A stretch of DNA of 64,000 nucleotides from Pseudomonas sp. Teo4. Its GTDB lineage: Bacteria > Pseudomonadota > Gammaproteobacteria > Pseudomonadales > Pseudomonadaceae. The stretch covers positions 11,634 through 75,633 of the forward strand of contig NZ_JAXCIL010000005.1 of assembly GCF_034387475.1 (NCBI RefSeq), written 5' to 3'. The notes under the pieces were generated by a model that saw nothing but the letters and a program-made list of their open reading frames with translations, was not told the origin of the DNA and did no database searches. Shown piece by piece: positions 55,194 through 64,000 of this stretch (its first letter is position 1; the number at the start of each line of letters is the position of its first letter). Position numbers and translations under genes: made by a program.

Positions 55194-55805
55194 CTACTGC
55201 GGGTATGCTACCTCTGGTGAAAGCGCGGGCACCTGCCAGCAGGCGATGCCGAATTGCGCGAGCAGGTCGGCCGTCTCGGCCAGCGGCAGGCCAACCACCG
55301 AGGAGTAACTGCCGACCAGGCCGGTGACGAACACCGCGCCCAGGCCCTGGATCGCATAACCTCCGGCTTTGTCCGCCGGCTCGCCGCTGGCCCAGTAGCG
55401 TTCGGCCTCATCGCTGGTAATCGGGCGAAAACGTACGTTGCTCGAAACGCACAGGCTCAGGCAGCGCTGGCCATCGCTCACGGCGATGGCGGTCAGTACC
55501 TGGTGCTCGCGCCCTGACAGGTCGGCCAGCATCGCCAGGGCATGTTCGCGGTTTTCCGGCTTGCCGAGAATACGACCATCGAGCACCACCGCAGTGTCTG
55601 CGCCGAGGGTTACAGCCGAACCGTCGATGCCGGCGAGCCCTGCAGTGGCCTTGGCCCGGGCCAGGCGCTCGACATAAGCTTCGGCACTTTCGTTGGGGTA
55701 TGGGGTTTCGTCGACAGGGGCGCTGACCGTGCTGAACGGCACGCCAATCTGGGTCAGCAGTTCACGGCGGCGTGGCGAGCCGGAGGCCAGGTAAAACGGA
55801 GTCAT
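55194..55805 (-). CDS. Maf-family nucleotide pyrophosphatase (YhdE type)
   Basis: A 203-residue pyrophosphatase that likely hydrolyses dTTP/UTP and non-canonical nucleotides. [27 protein letters not shown] carries the SxSPRRR phosphate motif; [10 protein letters not shown] and [12 protein letters not shown] follow. It lies between mreD and rng, the classical mreBCD-maf-rng order. Confidence 0.94.
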   Translation of the reverse strand: MTPFYLASGSPRRRELLTQIGVPFSTVSAPVDETPYPNESAEAYVERLARAKATAGLAGIDGSAVTLGADTAVVLDGRILGKPENREHALAMLADLSGREHQVLTAIAVSDGQRCLSLCVSSNVRFRPITSDEAERYWASGEPADKAGGYAIQGLGAVFVTGLVGSYSSVVGLPLAETADLLAQFGIACWQVPALSPEVAYPQ

Positions 55806-55838
55806 GCGGACATCTCCCTGTCAGTCGCGGCGTCGCCG

Positions 55839-56327
55839 TCAGTTTATGTGCAAGCGGCGGCGCAAGTCGCGCAGGGCAAAGCTGATCCATGGCCAGAGCA
55901 AGGCACTGATCACCGCCGACCAGACCAGCGCCAGGGTCGGAAGTCGGTTGCCGGTCAGCGCGCTTAGCCACAGCTGGATCAGTTGGGCAATACCGAAGAT
56001 CACCAGAATGACCAGGCTCTGTTGCCACATGGGGAACATGCGCAGGCGTTGCTGCAGGGACAGCACCAGGAAGGTGATCAGGGTCAGGATCAGCGCGTTC
56101 TGCCCCAGCAAGGTGCCGTAGAGCACATCCTCGGCCAGGCCGAGCAGGAATGCCGTGGTCATGCCGACCTTGTTCGGCACCATCAGCGTCCAGAACGACA
56201 CCAGCAGGGCCAGCCACATGGGCCGGAACACTTCAAGGAACTGCGGCATCGGCGAGACGCTGAGCAGCAGGCCGATGGCGAAGGTCAGCCAGATCACCCA
56301 ACCGTTGTTGCGGCGCGAAGCGGGCAT
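55839..56327 (-). CDS. mreD: Rod shape-determining protein MreD
   Basis: Inner-membrane component of the elongasome. The 162-residue protein has five to six hydrophobic segments (WVIWLTFAIGLLLSVSPMP, LALLVSFWTLMVPN, ALILTLITFLVLSLQQRL). The second of two adjacent ATGs (56327) is five bases after GGAGG, overlapping the mreC stop as TGATG. Confidence 0.93.
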   Translation of the reverse strand: MPASRRNNGWVIWLTFAIGLLLSVSPMPQFLEVFRPMWLALLVSFWTLMVPNKVGMTTAFLLGLAEDVLYGTLLGQNALILTLITFLVLSLQQRLRMFPMWQQSLVILVIFGIAQLIQLWLSALTGNRLPTLALVWSAVISALLWPWISFALRDLRRRLHIN

Positions 56328-57394
56328 CATTGCCTCCGGTGTTGAGCCGGCGCGGCTGGCGCTGCGGCAGGGGTAGCGGGCGCGGCCGCCGGAGTTGCTG
56401 CCGGAGCAGCCGGTGCAGCCGGTGCACCGGGAGCAGTCACAGCCGCAGGGGCAACGCTGCCGGCGGGTGCAACGTGCTCCCCAGGGACGGCGGGCTGGCC
56501 GTTGGCCGGGGCGCCCTTGCGATCGGCTTCTTCCTGGGCGATGGCGGCGTCGGTGGCACGCTGTTCCGGTGTGCGCCGGTCGCTGAATACCAGCAACATG
56601 TAGCGGCTGCGGTTCAGGGCGGCGGTAGGAATGGCGCGCACGATAGCGAACGGTTGGCCCGAGTCATGAATCACTTCATTGACCGTGGCAACTGGGTAAC
56701 CGGCCGGGAAACGCTGGCCCATGCCGGAACTGACCAGCAAGTCGCCTTCCTTGATGTCGGCGGTGTCGGCCACATGACGCAACTCCAGGCGCTCCGGGTT
56801 GCCGGTACCACTGGCGATGGCGCGCAGGCCATTACGGTTGACCTGTACCGGAATGCTGTGGGTGGTGTCGGTGAGCAGCAGTACCCGCGAGGTGTACGGC
56901 ATCAGCTCGACCACCTGGCCCATCAGGCCACGGGCATCGAGCACCGGCTGGCCCAGGAACACACCATCACGCTCGCCCTTGTTGATCAGGATGCGGTGAG
57001 TGAAGGGGTTGGGATCGACGCCGATCAGCTCGGCCACCTCGACCTTTTCGTTGACCAGGGCAGATGAGTTGAGCAGCTCACGCAGGCGCACGTTCTGCTC
57101 GGTCAGGGCCGCCAGCTTTTGCAGGCGCCCCTGCAACAGCAGGGCCTCGGTCTTGAGCTTTTCGTTTTCCGCGATCAGTTCGGTGCGGCTGCCGAACTGG
57201 CCGGCCACGCCTTGCCAAAGGCGCTGCGGCAGGTCGGTAACCCAGTACGATTCCATCAGTACCAGGCCCATCTGGCTGCGAACTGGCTTGAGCACGTCAA
57301 AGCGTGCGTCGACCACCATCAGCGAGACGGACAGCACCACCAGTACCAGCAGGCGGACGCCCAGCGAAGGGCCCTTGGAGAAAAGCGGTTTAAT
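56327..57394 (-). CDS. mreC: Rod shape-determining protein MreC, with an ATT start codon
   Basis: Bitopic protein linking MreB to the cell-wall synthases RodA/PBP2. From 57394 the product is 355 residues: KPLFSKGPSLGVRLLVLVVLSVSLMVV (membrane anchor), a coiled coil (ELIAENEKLKTEALLLQGRLQKLAALTEQN) and the periplasmic beta domain, ending in an unusual Ala/Pro-rich tail of about 65 residues. The frame has no ATG, GTG or TTG between an upstream in-frame stop and a GTG at 57340 that would cut the anchor. The ATT at 57392-57394 has GAGGA six bases before it and starts the conserved KPLF sequence. Confidence 0.9.
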   Translation of the reverse strand: MKPLFSKGPSLGVRLLVLVVLSVSLMVVDARFDVLKPVRSQMGLVLMESYWVTDLPQRLWQGVAGQFGSRTELIAENEKLKTEALLLQGRLQKLAALTEQNVRLRELLNSSALVNEKVEVAELIGVDPNPFTHRILINKGERDGVFLGQPVLDARGLMGQVVELMPYTSRVLLLTDTTHSIPVQVNRNGLRAIASGTGNPERLELRHVADTADIKEGDLLVSSGMGQRFPAGYPVATVNEVIHDSGQPFAIVRAIPTAALNRSRYMLLVFSDRRTPEQRATDAAIAQEEADRKGAPANGQPAVPGEHVAPAGSVAPAAVTAPGAPAAPAAPAATPAAAPATPAAAPAAPAQHRRQ

Positions 57395-57504
57395 GGGCCG
57401 TTCCTCGTGGACGACTCAGGAGGTCATTGGACATGGGACAACGCACCAGCCTGGTTGCGGGTTGACGGAAACGACGCCCGAATGGACGCCAGCCCAGCGC
57501 ATAC

Positions 57505-57529
57505 AGGTAGCACTGCTGGTGCTACCTGT
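57505..57529 (-). promoter_or_regulatory. Hairpin in the mreB-mreC intergenic gap
   Basis: CAGGTAGCAC-TGCTG-GTGCTACCTG, a perfect 10-base stem in the 166-base gap between mreB and mreC. It has no T-tract. It could attenuate or process the mre transcript so that MreB is made in excess of MreC/MreD. Confidence 0.45.
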
Positions 57530-57560
57530 AAACCGGGCGCTCAGAAGCAGCGGGTGAGGA

Positions 57561-58757
<1,197 letters not shown>

Positions 58758-58802
58758 TCATCACGGACCCATTTCCGTTCTTTGTTTCCCCTGGAGATTC
58801 CC

Positions 58803-59090
58803 ATGGCGCTTGAACGCTGCGACGTGGAAAAGATCGCCCATCTGGCCCGCCTGGGCCTGAATGAAGGCGAACTGCCACGCATTACCGATGCCCTGAACAG
58901 CATTCTCGGCCTGGTCGACCAGATGCAAGCGGTCGACACCAATGGCATCGAGCCCCTGGCCCACCCCCTGGAGGCCAGCCAGCGCCTGCGCCCCGACCAG
59001 GTCACCGAGAGGAACCAGCGCGATACCTACCAGGCTATCGCTCCGTCGACCGAAGCCGGTCTGTACCTGGTTCCTAAAGTCATCGAGTAA
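58803..59090 (+). CDS. gatC: Asp-tRNA(Asn)/Glu-tRNA(Gln) amidotransferase subunit C
   Basis: Small stabilising subunit of GatCAB, which converts mischarged Glu-tRNA(Gln) or Asp-tRNA(Asn) to the correct amide. The 95-residue protein [46 protein letters not shown] is a typical GatC. ATG 58803 has GGAG seven bases upstream. It heads gatC-gatA-gatB and is divergent from mreB. Confidence 0.95.
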   Translation: MALERCDVEKIAHLARLGLNEGELPRITDALNSILGLVDQMQAVDTNGIEPLAHPLEASQRLRPDQVTERNQRDTYQAIAPSTEAGLYLVPKVIE

Positions 59091-59105
59091 GGGATAGAGC
59101 CTGCC

Positions 59106-60557
59106 ATGCATCAATTGACCCTGGCCGAGATCGCCCGCGGACTCGCCGACAAGTCGTTTTCCTCCGAAGAGCTGACCGGCGCCCTGCTGGCGCGCATCAA
59201 GCAGCTCGACCCACAGATCAACAGCTTCATCAGCGTCACCGAAGAGCTGGCCCTGACCCAGGCCCGCGCCGCCGACGCCCGTCGCGCCGCCGGCGAGAAT
59301 GGCGCCCTGCTCGGCGCGCCGATCGCCCACAAGGACCTGTTCTGCACCAACGGCATCCGCACCAGCTGCGGCTCGAAGATGCTCGACAACTTCAAGGCGC
59401 CGTATGACGCCACCGTGGTCGCCAAGCTGGCCGAAGCCGGTATGGTCACCCTGGGCAAGACCAACATGGACGAGTTCGCCATGGGGTCGGCCAACGAGTC
59501 CAGCCACTACGGCGCGGTGAAGAACCCGTGGAACCTCGAACACGTTCCCGGCGGTTCGTCCGGCGGTTCCGCCGCGGCCGTGGCTGCGCGCCTGCTGCCG
59601 GCCACCACCGGCACCGACACCGGTGGCTCGATCCGCCAGCCGGCGGCGCTGACCAACCTCACTGGCCTGAAACCGACCTACGGTCGCGTATCGCGCTGGG
59701 GCATGATCGCCTACGCCTCGAGCCTCGACCAGGGCGGCCCGCTGGCCCGCACCGCCGAGGACTGCGCCCTGCTGCTGCAAGGCATGGCCGGCTTCGACGC
59801 CAAGGACTCCACCAGCATCGAAGAGCCGGTACCGGACTACAGCGCCAACCTCAACGCCTCGCTGCAGGGCCTGCGTATCGGCCTGCCGAAAGAGTACTTC
59901 GGTGCTGGCCTCGACCCGCGCATCGCCGAACTGGTCCACGCCAGCGTCAAGGAGCTGGAAAAGCTCGGCGCCGTGGTCAAGGAAATCAGCCTGCCGAACA
60001 TGCAGCACGCCATCCCGGCGTACTACGTGATCGCCCCGGCCGAAGCTTCCTCCAACCTGTCGCGTTTCGACGGCGTGCGCTTCGGCTACCGCTGCGAAGA
60101 CCCGAAAGACCTGACCGACCTGTACAAGCGCTCTCGTGGCGAAGGCTTCGGCGTCGAAGTGCAGCGCCGTATCATGGTCGGCACCTACGCCCTGTCGGCC
60201 GGCTACTACGACGCCTACTACGTCAAGGCGCAGCAGATCCGCCGCCTGATCAAGAACGACTTCATGACCGCGTTCAACGACGTCGACCTGATCCTCGGCC
60301 CAACCACGCCTAACCCGGCCTGGAAACTCGGCGCCAAGAGCAGCGACCCGGTCGCCGCCTACCTCGAAGACGTCTACACCATCACTGCCAACCTGGCGGG
60401 CCTGCCGGGCCTGTCGATGCCGGCCGGTTTCGTCGACGGCCTGCCGGTCGGTGTACAGCTGCTGGCGCCATACTTCCAGGAAGGCCGCCTGCTCAACGTC
60501 GCGCACCGCTACCAGCAAGTCACCGACTGGCACACCCGCGCCCCCAACGGCTTCTGA
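59106..60557 (+). CDS. gatA: Asp-tRNA(Asn)/Glu-tRNA(Gln) amidotransferase subunit A
   Basis: Glutaminase subunit that releases ammonia for GatB. The 483-residue amidase-signature protein has the catalytic Lys76 (IAHKDLF), cis-Ser151 ([10 protein letters not shown]) and nucleophile Ser175 (GTDTGGSIR). Start ATG 59106 lies 15 bases after gatC, the stop 11 bases before gatB. Confidence 0.97.
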   Translation: MHQLTLAEIARGLADKSFSSEELTGALLARIKQLDPQINSFISVTEELALTQARAADARRAAGENGALLGAPIAHKDLFCTNGIRTSCGSKMLDNFKAPYDATVVAKLAEAGMVTLGKTNMDEFAMGSANESSHYGAVKNPWNLEHVPGGSSGGSAAAVAARLLPATTGTDTGGSIRQPAALTNLTGLKPTYGRVSRWGMIAYASSLDQGGPLARTAEDCALLLQGMAGFDAKDSTSIEEPVPDYSANLNASLQGLRIGLPKEYFGAGLDPRIAELVHASVKELEKLGAVVKEISLPNMQHAIPAYYVIAPAEASSNLSRFDGVRFGYRCEDPKDLTDLYKRSRGEGFGVEVQRRIMVGTYALSAGYYDAYYVKAQQIRRLIKNDFMTAFNDVDLILGPTTPNPAWKLGAKSSDPVAAYLEDVYTITANLAGLPGLSMPAGFVDGLPVGVQLLAPYFQEGRLLNVAHRYQQVTDWHTRAPNGF

Positions 60558-60568
60558 GGAACTGACAC

Positions 60569-62014
60569 ATGCAATGGGAAGTTGTGATCGGGCTTGAGAT
60601 TCACACTCAGCTCGCCACCCAGTCGAAGATTTTCTCCGGCAGCGCCACCACCTTCGGCTCCGAGCCGAACACCCAGGCCAGCCTGGTTGACCTCGGCATG
60701 CCCGGCGTACTGCCGGTGCTGAACCAGGAAGCCGTGCGCATGGCCTGCATGTTCGGCCTGGCGATCGACGCCGAAATCGGCAAACGCAACGTGTTCGCGC
60801 GCAAGAACTACTTCTACCCGGACCTGCCCAAGGGCTACCAGATCAGCCAGATGGACCTGCCGATCGTCGGCAAGGGCCACCTGGATATCGCCCTGGAAGA
60901 CGGCACCATCAAGCGCATCGGCGTCACCCGCGCGCACCTGGAAGAAGACGCTGGCAAGAGCCTGCATGAAGACTTCAGCGGCGCCACCGGCATCGACCTC
61001 AACCGTGCCGGCACCCCGCTGCTGGAAATCGTCTCCGAGCCGGACATGCGCAGCGCCAAGGAAGCCGTGGCCTACGTCAAGGCGATCCATGCGCTGGTGC
61101 GCTACCTGGGCATCTGCGACGGCAACATGGCCGAAGGTTCGCTGCGTTGCGACTGCAACGTATCGATCCGCCCGAAAGGCCAGACCGAGTTCGGTACCCG
61201 CTGCGAGATCAAGAACGTCAACTCGTTCCGCTTCATCGAGCGTGCGATCAACAGTGAGATCCAGCGCCAGATCGACCTGATCGAAGATGGCGGCAAGGTC
61301 GTCCAGGAAACCCGCCTGTACGACCCGAACAAGGACGAGACCCGTTCGATGCGCAGCAAGGAGGAAGCCAACGACTACCGTTACTTCCCCGACCCAGACC
61401 TGCTGCCGGTGGTGATCGAGGACAGCTTCCTCGAGACCGTTCGCGCCGGTTTGCCGGAGCTGCCGCAACAGAAGGTCGAGCGCTTCCAGAGCCAATATGG
61501 CCTGTCGGCCTACGATGCCAACGTGCTGGCCTCCAGCCGTGAGCAAGCCGACTACTTCGAAGAAGTGGCACGCATTGGCGGCGACGCCAAGCTGGCCGCC
61601 AACTGGGTCATGGTCGAGCTGGGCAGCCTGCTGAACAAGCTGGGCGTGGAAATCGACCAGTCGCCGGTCAGCGCCGCGCAATTGGGCGGCATGCTGCTGC
61701 GCATTCGCGACAACACCATCAGCGGCAAAATCGCCAAGACCGTGTTCGAGGCGATGGCCGCAGGTGAAGGCGATGCCGACAGCATCATCGAAAGCAAAGG
61801 CCTGAAGCAGGTGACCGACACCGGCGCTATCGAGAAGATGCTCGACGAAATGCTGGCGGCCAACGCCGAGCAGGTCGAACAATACCGCGCCGCCGACGAG
61901 GCCAAGCGCGGCAAGATGTTCGGCTTCTTCGTCGGCCAGGCGATGAAGGCCTCCAAGGGCAAGGCCAACCCGGGGCAAGTGAACCAATTGCTCAAGGCCA
62001 AGCTCGAAGGGTAA
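60569..62014 (+). CDS. gatB: Asp-tRNA(Asn)/Glu-tRNA(Gln) amidotransferase subunit B
   Basis: Kinase/transamidase subunit that phosphorylates the mischarged amino acid and adds ammonia. The 481-residue protein begins [24 protein letters not shown], with the signature [23 protein letters not shown]-like [17 protein letters not shown], and the C-terminal YqeY-type tail domain ([17 protein letters not shown]...). Last of the gat operon; a REP pair follows. Confidence 0.97.
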   Translation: MQWEVVIGLEIHTQLATQSKIFSGSATTFGSEPNTQASLVDLGMPGVLPVLNQEAVRMACMFGLAIDAEIGKRNVFARKNYFYPDLPKGYQISQMDLPIVGKGHLDIALEDGTIKRIGVTRAHLEEDAGKSLHEDFSGATGIDLNRAGTPLLEIVSEPDMRSAKEAVAYVKAIHALVRYLGICDGNMAEGSLRCDCNVSIRPKGQTEFGTRCEIKNVNSFRFIERAINSEIQRQIDLIEDGGKVVQETRLYDPNKDETRSMRSKEEANDYRYFPDPDLLPVVIEDSFLETVRAGLPELPQQKVERFQSQYGLSAYDANVLASSREQADYFEEVARIGGDAKLAANWVMVELGSLLNKLGVEIDQSPVSAAQLGGMLLRIRDNTISGKIAKTVFEAMAAGEGDADSIIESKGLKQVTDTGAIEKMLDEMLAANAEQVEQYRAADEAKRGKMFGFFVGQAMKASKGKANPGQVNQLLKAKLEG

Positions 62015-62035
62015 CCGTAGAGCGGGGGCTGCCAT

Positions 62036-62158
62036 GCAGCCCATCGCAGGCTTCGCCAGCTCCCACAGTGTGTATGACCTTCAAAAACTGGTTTGCCCCA
62101 GTTTTCCTGAGTTAGTCGACAATCAAGGTGGGAGCTGGCGAAGCCTGCGATGGGCTGC
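62036..62158. repeat. REP pair with perfect 31-base arms
   Basis: 62036-62066 and 62128-62158 are exact complements (core GCAGGCTTCGCCAGCTCCCAC), around a 61-base spacer. It is the same class as the pair inside the gcv operon at 6859-6970. It spans the gap between gatB and the RlpA-like gene, whose frame is open through it. Confidence 0.9.
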
Positions 62159-62192
62159 GCAGCGGCCCTGGACCCTGGCTTGGAGCATCACA

Positions 62193-62567
62193 TTGATACG
62201 CAACTTGTTCGGCACCCTCGCCCTCTTCTCCCTGCTGGCCGGCTGCGCCAGCCACGACATCGACCCCAGCGGTTACGACAAGACCGGCACCGCCTCCTAT
62301 TATGGCTCTCGCCATCATGGCAAGCGCACCGCCAGCGGCGAGCCTTTCAACCAGCACGGCCTCACCGCCGCCCACCGCAGCCTGCCCTTCGGCAGCCGCG
62401 TGCTGGTCACCAACCTGGCCAACAAGCGCAGCGTCGTGGTACGCATCAACGATCGCGGCCCGCATTCGCGCGGCAGGTTGATCGACCTCTCCCGCGCCGC
62501 CGCAGAAAAAATCGGCATGCTCCGTAGCGGAACGGCGCGAGTCCGGGTACAAGGTCTGAGCGACTGA
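62193..62567 (+). CDS. RlpA-like septal-ring lipoprotein, short form
   Basis: A 124-residue outer-membrane lipoprotein candidate: signal [18 protein letters not shown] with lipobox LLAGC (Cys18), then a double-psi beta-barrel domain ([59 protein letters not shown]) that in RlpA cleaves denuded glycan strands. It has no SPOR domain, so it is only the catalytic half of classical RlpA. The start is TTG 62193, behind GGAG; the longer open frame to 62034 runs through the REP hairpin and would destroy the signal peptide. Confidence 0.85.
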   Translation: MIRNLFGTLALFSLLAGCASHDIDPSGYDKTGTASYYGSRHHGKRTASGEPFNQHGLTAAHRSLPFGSRVLVTNLANKRSVVVRINDRGPHSRGRLIDLSRAAAEKIGMLRSGTARVRVQGLSD

Positions 62568-62586
62568 CCCGACTGGAGCCTCGACC

Positions 62587-63672
62587 ATTTTCGACCTGGC
62601 CACCCTTCCCACCTTCAGCCTGCTGCAACTGGGCCTGGCCCTGCTGTTGCTGGTCGGCGGCGCCGAGCTGATGGTGCGCGCCGCGTTGCGACTTGCCCAG
62701 CGCCTGCACGTGCGCCCGCTGATCATTGGCCTGAGCCTGGTCGCTTTCGGCAGCACCGCACCGCAACTGACGGTCAGCCTGCAAGCCGCCTATCAAGGCG
62801 CGCCGGACGTTGCCGTGGGCAGTGTCATCGGCAGCAACATTTTCAATGTGCTGGTCATTCTGGGCCTGGCCGCACTGATCATCCCTTTGCGGGTATCGCG
62901 CCAACTGGTACGCCTGGACATCCCGCTGATGATCGTCGCCAGCGCCCTGGTCTATGCGCTTGCAGCAAACGGCCACCTGGGCCGCCTGGAAGGGGGGTTG
63001 CTACTGCTGGGCCTGGCGGGCTACCTGGCCATGCTCTGGCATCAGTCCCGTCACTATGCCCGCACCTACCCCGCACCCAGCGTGGCCACGCTCAGCGCCA
63101 GGCGTTTCTGGTCCATTGTGACGCTTCAGATTCTGCTGGGCCTGGGCTTGCTGAGCCTGGCCGGCCACCTGATGCTGGAAGCCGCCGTGGAAGTCGCCAC
63201 CGACCTGGGGTTGTCCGAACGCATCATCGGGCTCACCGTGGTGGCTGTGTGCACCTCCCTGCCAGAGCTTGCCACCGCGATGATCGCCGCGTTGCGTGGC
63301 GAACGTGAGATTGCCGTGGGCACGGTCATCGGCAGCAACTTGTTCAACCTGCTGGCGGTACTGGGCCTGACGGCCGCGATCACCCCTGAGCCACTGTCGA
63401 TTTCACCCAACGCCCTGGGTTTCGACCTGCCCGTCATGCTGGGCGTCGCGGTGCTGAGCCTGCCGGTGTTCTACTCCGGTTACCGGATCACCCGTGCCGA
63501 GGGCCTGGTGTTCCTGTGCCTGTATCTGGCCTATGGCCTGCATGTGGTGGCGTTCACCACAGGCATGCCGCTGGCCGGCCGCCTGGAACGGCTCATGCTG
63601 TTCTATGTCTTGCCAGTGCTGGGCATGGTGCTGCTGTACACCACGCTACGTGCCTGGCGTCGCCAACACTAA
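62587..63672 (+). CDS. Ca2+/Na+-type antiporter (YrbG family), with an ATT start codon
   Basis: Inner-membrane cation/Ca2+ exchanger with about ten helices and two inverted repeats, each with an alpha motif: GSTAPQLTVSLQAA...VAVGSVIGSNIFNVL and CTSLPELATAMIAALRGEREIAVGTVIGSNLFNLL. In frame, the upstream stop is at 62557-62559 and the first ATG/GTG/TTG is TTG 62647, which falls inside helix 1 (LLQLGLALLLLVGGAELMVRAAL). The ATT at 62587 lies eight bases after GGAG and gives (M)FDLATLPTFSLLQLGLALLLLVGG, 361 residues. Cation specificity is not proven; it starts 19 bases after the lipoprotein gene. Confidence 0.85.
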   Translation: MFDLATLPTFSLLQLGLALLLLVGGAELMVRAALRLAQRLHVRPLIIGLSLVAFGSTAPQLTVSLQAAYQGAPDVAVGSVIGSNIFNVLVILGLAALIIPLRVSRQLVRLDIPLMIVASALVYALAANGHLGRLEGGLLLLGLAGYLAMLWHQSRHYARTYPAPSVATLSARRFWSIVTLQILLGLGLLSLAGHLMLEAAVEVATDLGLSERIIGLTVVAVCTSLPELATAMIAALRGEREIAVGTVIGSNLFNLLAVLGLTAAITPEPLSISPNALGFDLPVMLGVAVLSLPVFYSGYRITRAEGLVFLCLYLAYGLHVVAFTTGMPLAGRLERLMLFYVLPVLGMVLLYTTLRAWRRQH

Positions 63673-63682
63673 GGAAAACAAC

Positions 63683-64000
63683 ATGGCCGAACACAAAACC
63701 GGCGAGCAGATTCGCCGCCAGGTGATGGGGGACGAGTTCGTCGACCGCGCCCTGAACAATGCCACCGACTTCACCCAGCCACTGCAGGATTTCGTCAATG
63801 AACACGCCTGGGGCAGCGTCTGGGCGCGTGACGGGTTGCCATTGAAAACCCGCAGCCTGATCACCCTGGCCACCCTGACGGCGCTCAAGTGCCCGCAAGA
63901 GCTCAAAGGTCATGTTCGCGGTGCGCTGAACAATGGCTGCACGGTGGAGGAGATTCGTGAGGCGTTGCTGCACTGCGCGGTATATGCCGGGGTGCCGGCG
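63683..64000 (+). CDS. Carboxymuconolactone decarboxylase family protein (partial)
   Basis: Open from ATG 63683 (behind AAGGAAA) to the window edge without a stop; 106 residues visible. It reads MAEHKTGEQIRRQVMGDEFVDRALNNATDF, then LPLKTRSLITLATLTALKCPQELKGHVRGALNNGCTVEEIREALLHCAVYAGVPA, the CMD/PcaC helical fold with the conserved C-terminal HCAVYAG. It contains the Cys of CPQELKGH, but not the CxxC of AhpD-type peroxidases. The family includes true 4-carboxymuconolactone decarboxylases and uncharacterised relatives; it lies 10 bases after the antiporter, away from any pca genes in view. Confidence 0.88.
   Translation, partial: MAEHKTGEQIRRQVMGDEFVDRALNNATDFTQPLQDFVNEHAWGSVWARDGLPLKTRSLITLATLTALKCPQELKGHVRGALNNGCTVEEIREALLHCAVYAGVPA

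Overview
The window is a stretch of gamma-proteobacterial chromosome that I place in the Pseudomonas putida group. The grounds are GC-rich coding sequence, dispersed REP palindromes of the putida type, and a gene order (arcC, gcvHP-sdaA-gcvT, cspA, lptGF, pepA, holC, valS ... rpoN-hpf-ptsN-rapZ-ptsO ... mreBCD, gatCAB) that agrees with what I remember of P. putida KT2440. That agreement is from memory, not from a search. I saw no phage, insertion sequence, CRISPR array, rRNA or tRNA; this is core genome.

Layout. 0-10 kb: carbamate kinase (end of an arc operon), a DUF5064-type gene, a TyrR/GcsR-like sigma-54 activator, and its presumed target operon gcvH-gcvP-sdaA-gcvT. The intergenic region between activator and operon carries tandem repeats, a consensus IHF site and a GG-N10-GC sigma-54 promoter. 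10-20 kb: cspA with a long leader, an RDD membrane protein, lptG/lptF (LPS export) divergent from pepA-holC-hypothetical-valS, then rlmF. 20-26 kb: hupN, yejK, a GIY-YIG protein, an NTF2-like protein, a GntR regulator with an MFS transporter, and a phosphodiesterase-like lipoprotein. 26-34 kb (minus strand): hisC, hisD, hisG, murA, ibaG and the mlaFEDCB phospholipid-transport operon.

34-41 kb (plus strand): kdsD-kdsC-lptC-lptA-lptB (Kdo synthesis and the LPS transport bridge and ATPase), rpoN, hpf, and ptsN-rapZ-ptsO (nitrogen PTS). 41-45 kb (minus): an iron-starvation operon fagA-fumC-orfX-sodA plus a ZIP metal transporter, behind a near-consensus Fur box. 45-56 kb: pmbA, darP, tldD, a nitrilase-family gene, yhdP, rng and maf. 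56-64 kb: mreD-mreC-mreB divergent from gatC-gatA-gatB, then a short RlpA-like lipoprotein, a Ca/Na-type antiporter and a truncated carboxymuconolactone-decarboxylase-family gene running off the end. Envelope biogenesis dominates: lptABCFG, kdsCD, mla, murA, mre, yhdP and rlpA.

Most notable observations: (1) two copies of a ~240-bp near-complete palindrome, each between convergent genes; (2) two genes, mreC and the antiporter, whose only sensible start codon is ATT; (3) a complete sigma-54 control region for glycine cleavage; (4) a ZIP transporter appended to a Fur-controlled SodA operon; (5) many perfect REP hairpins, including one with 33-bp arms just before rlmF.
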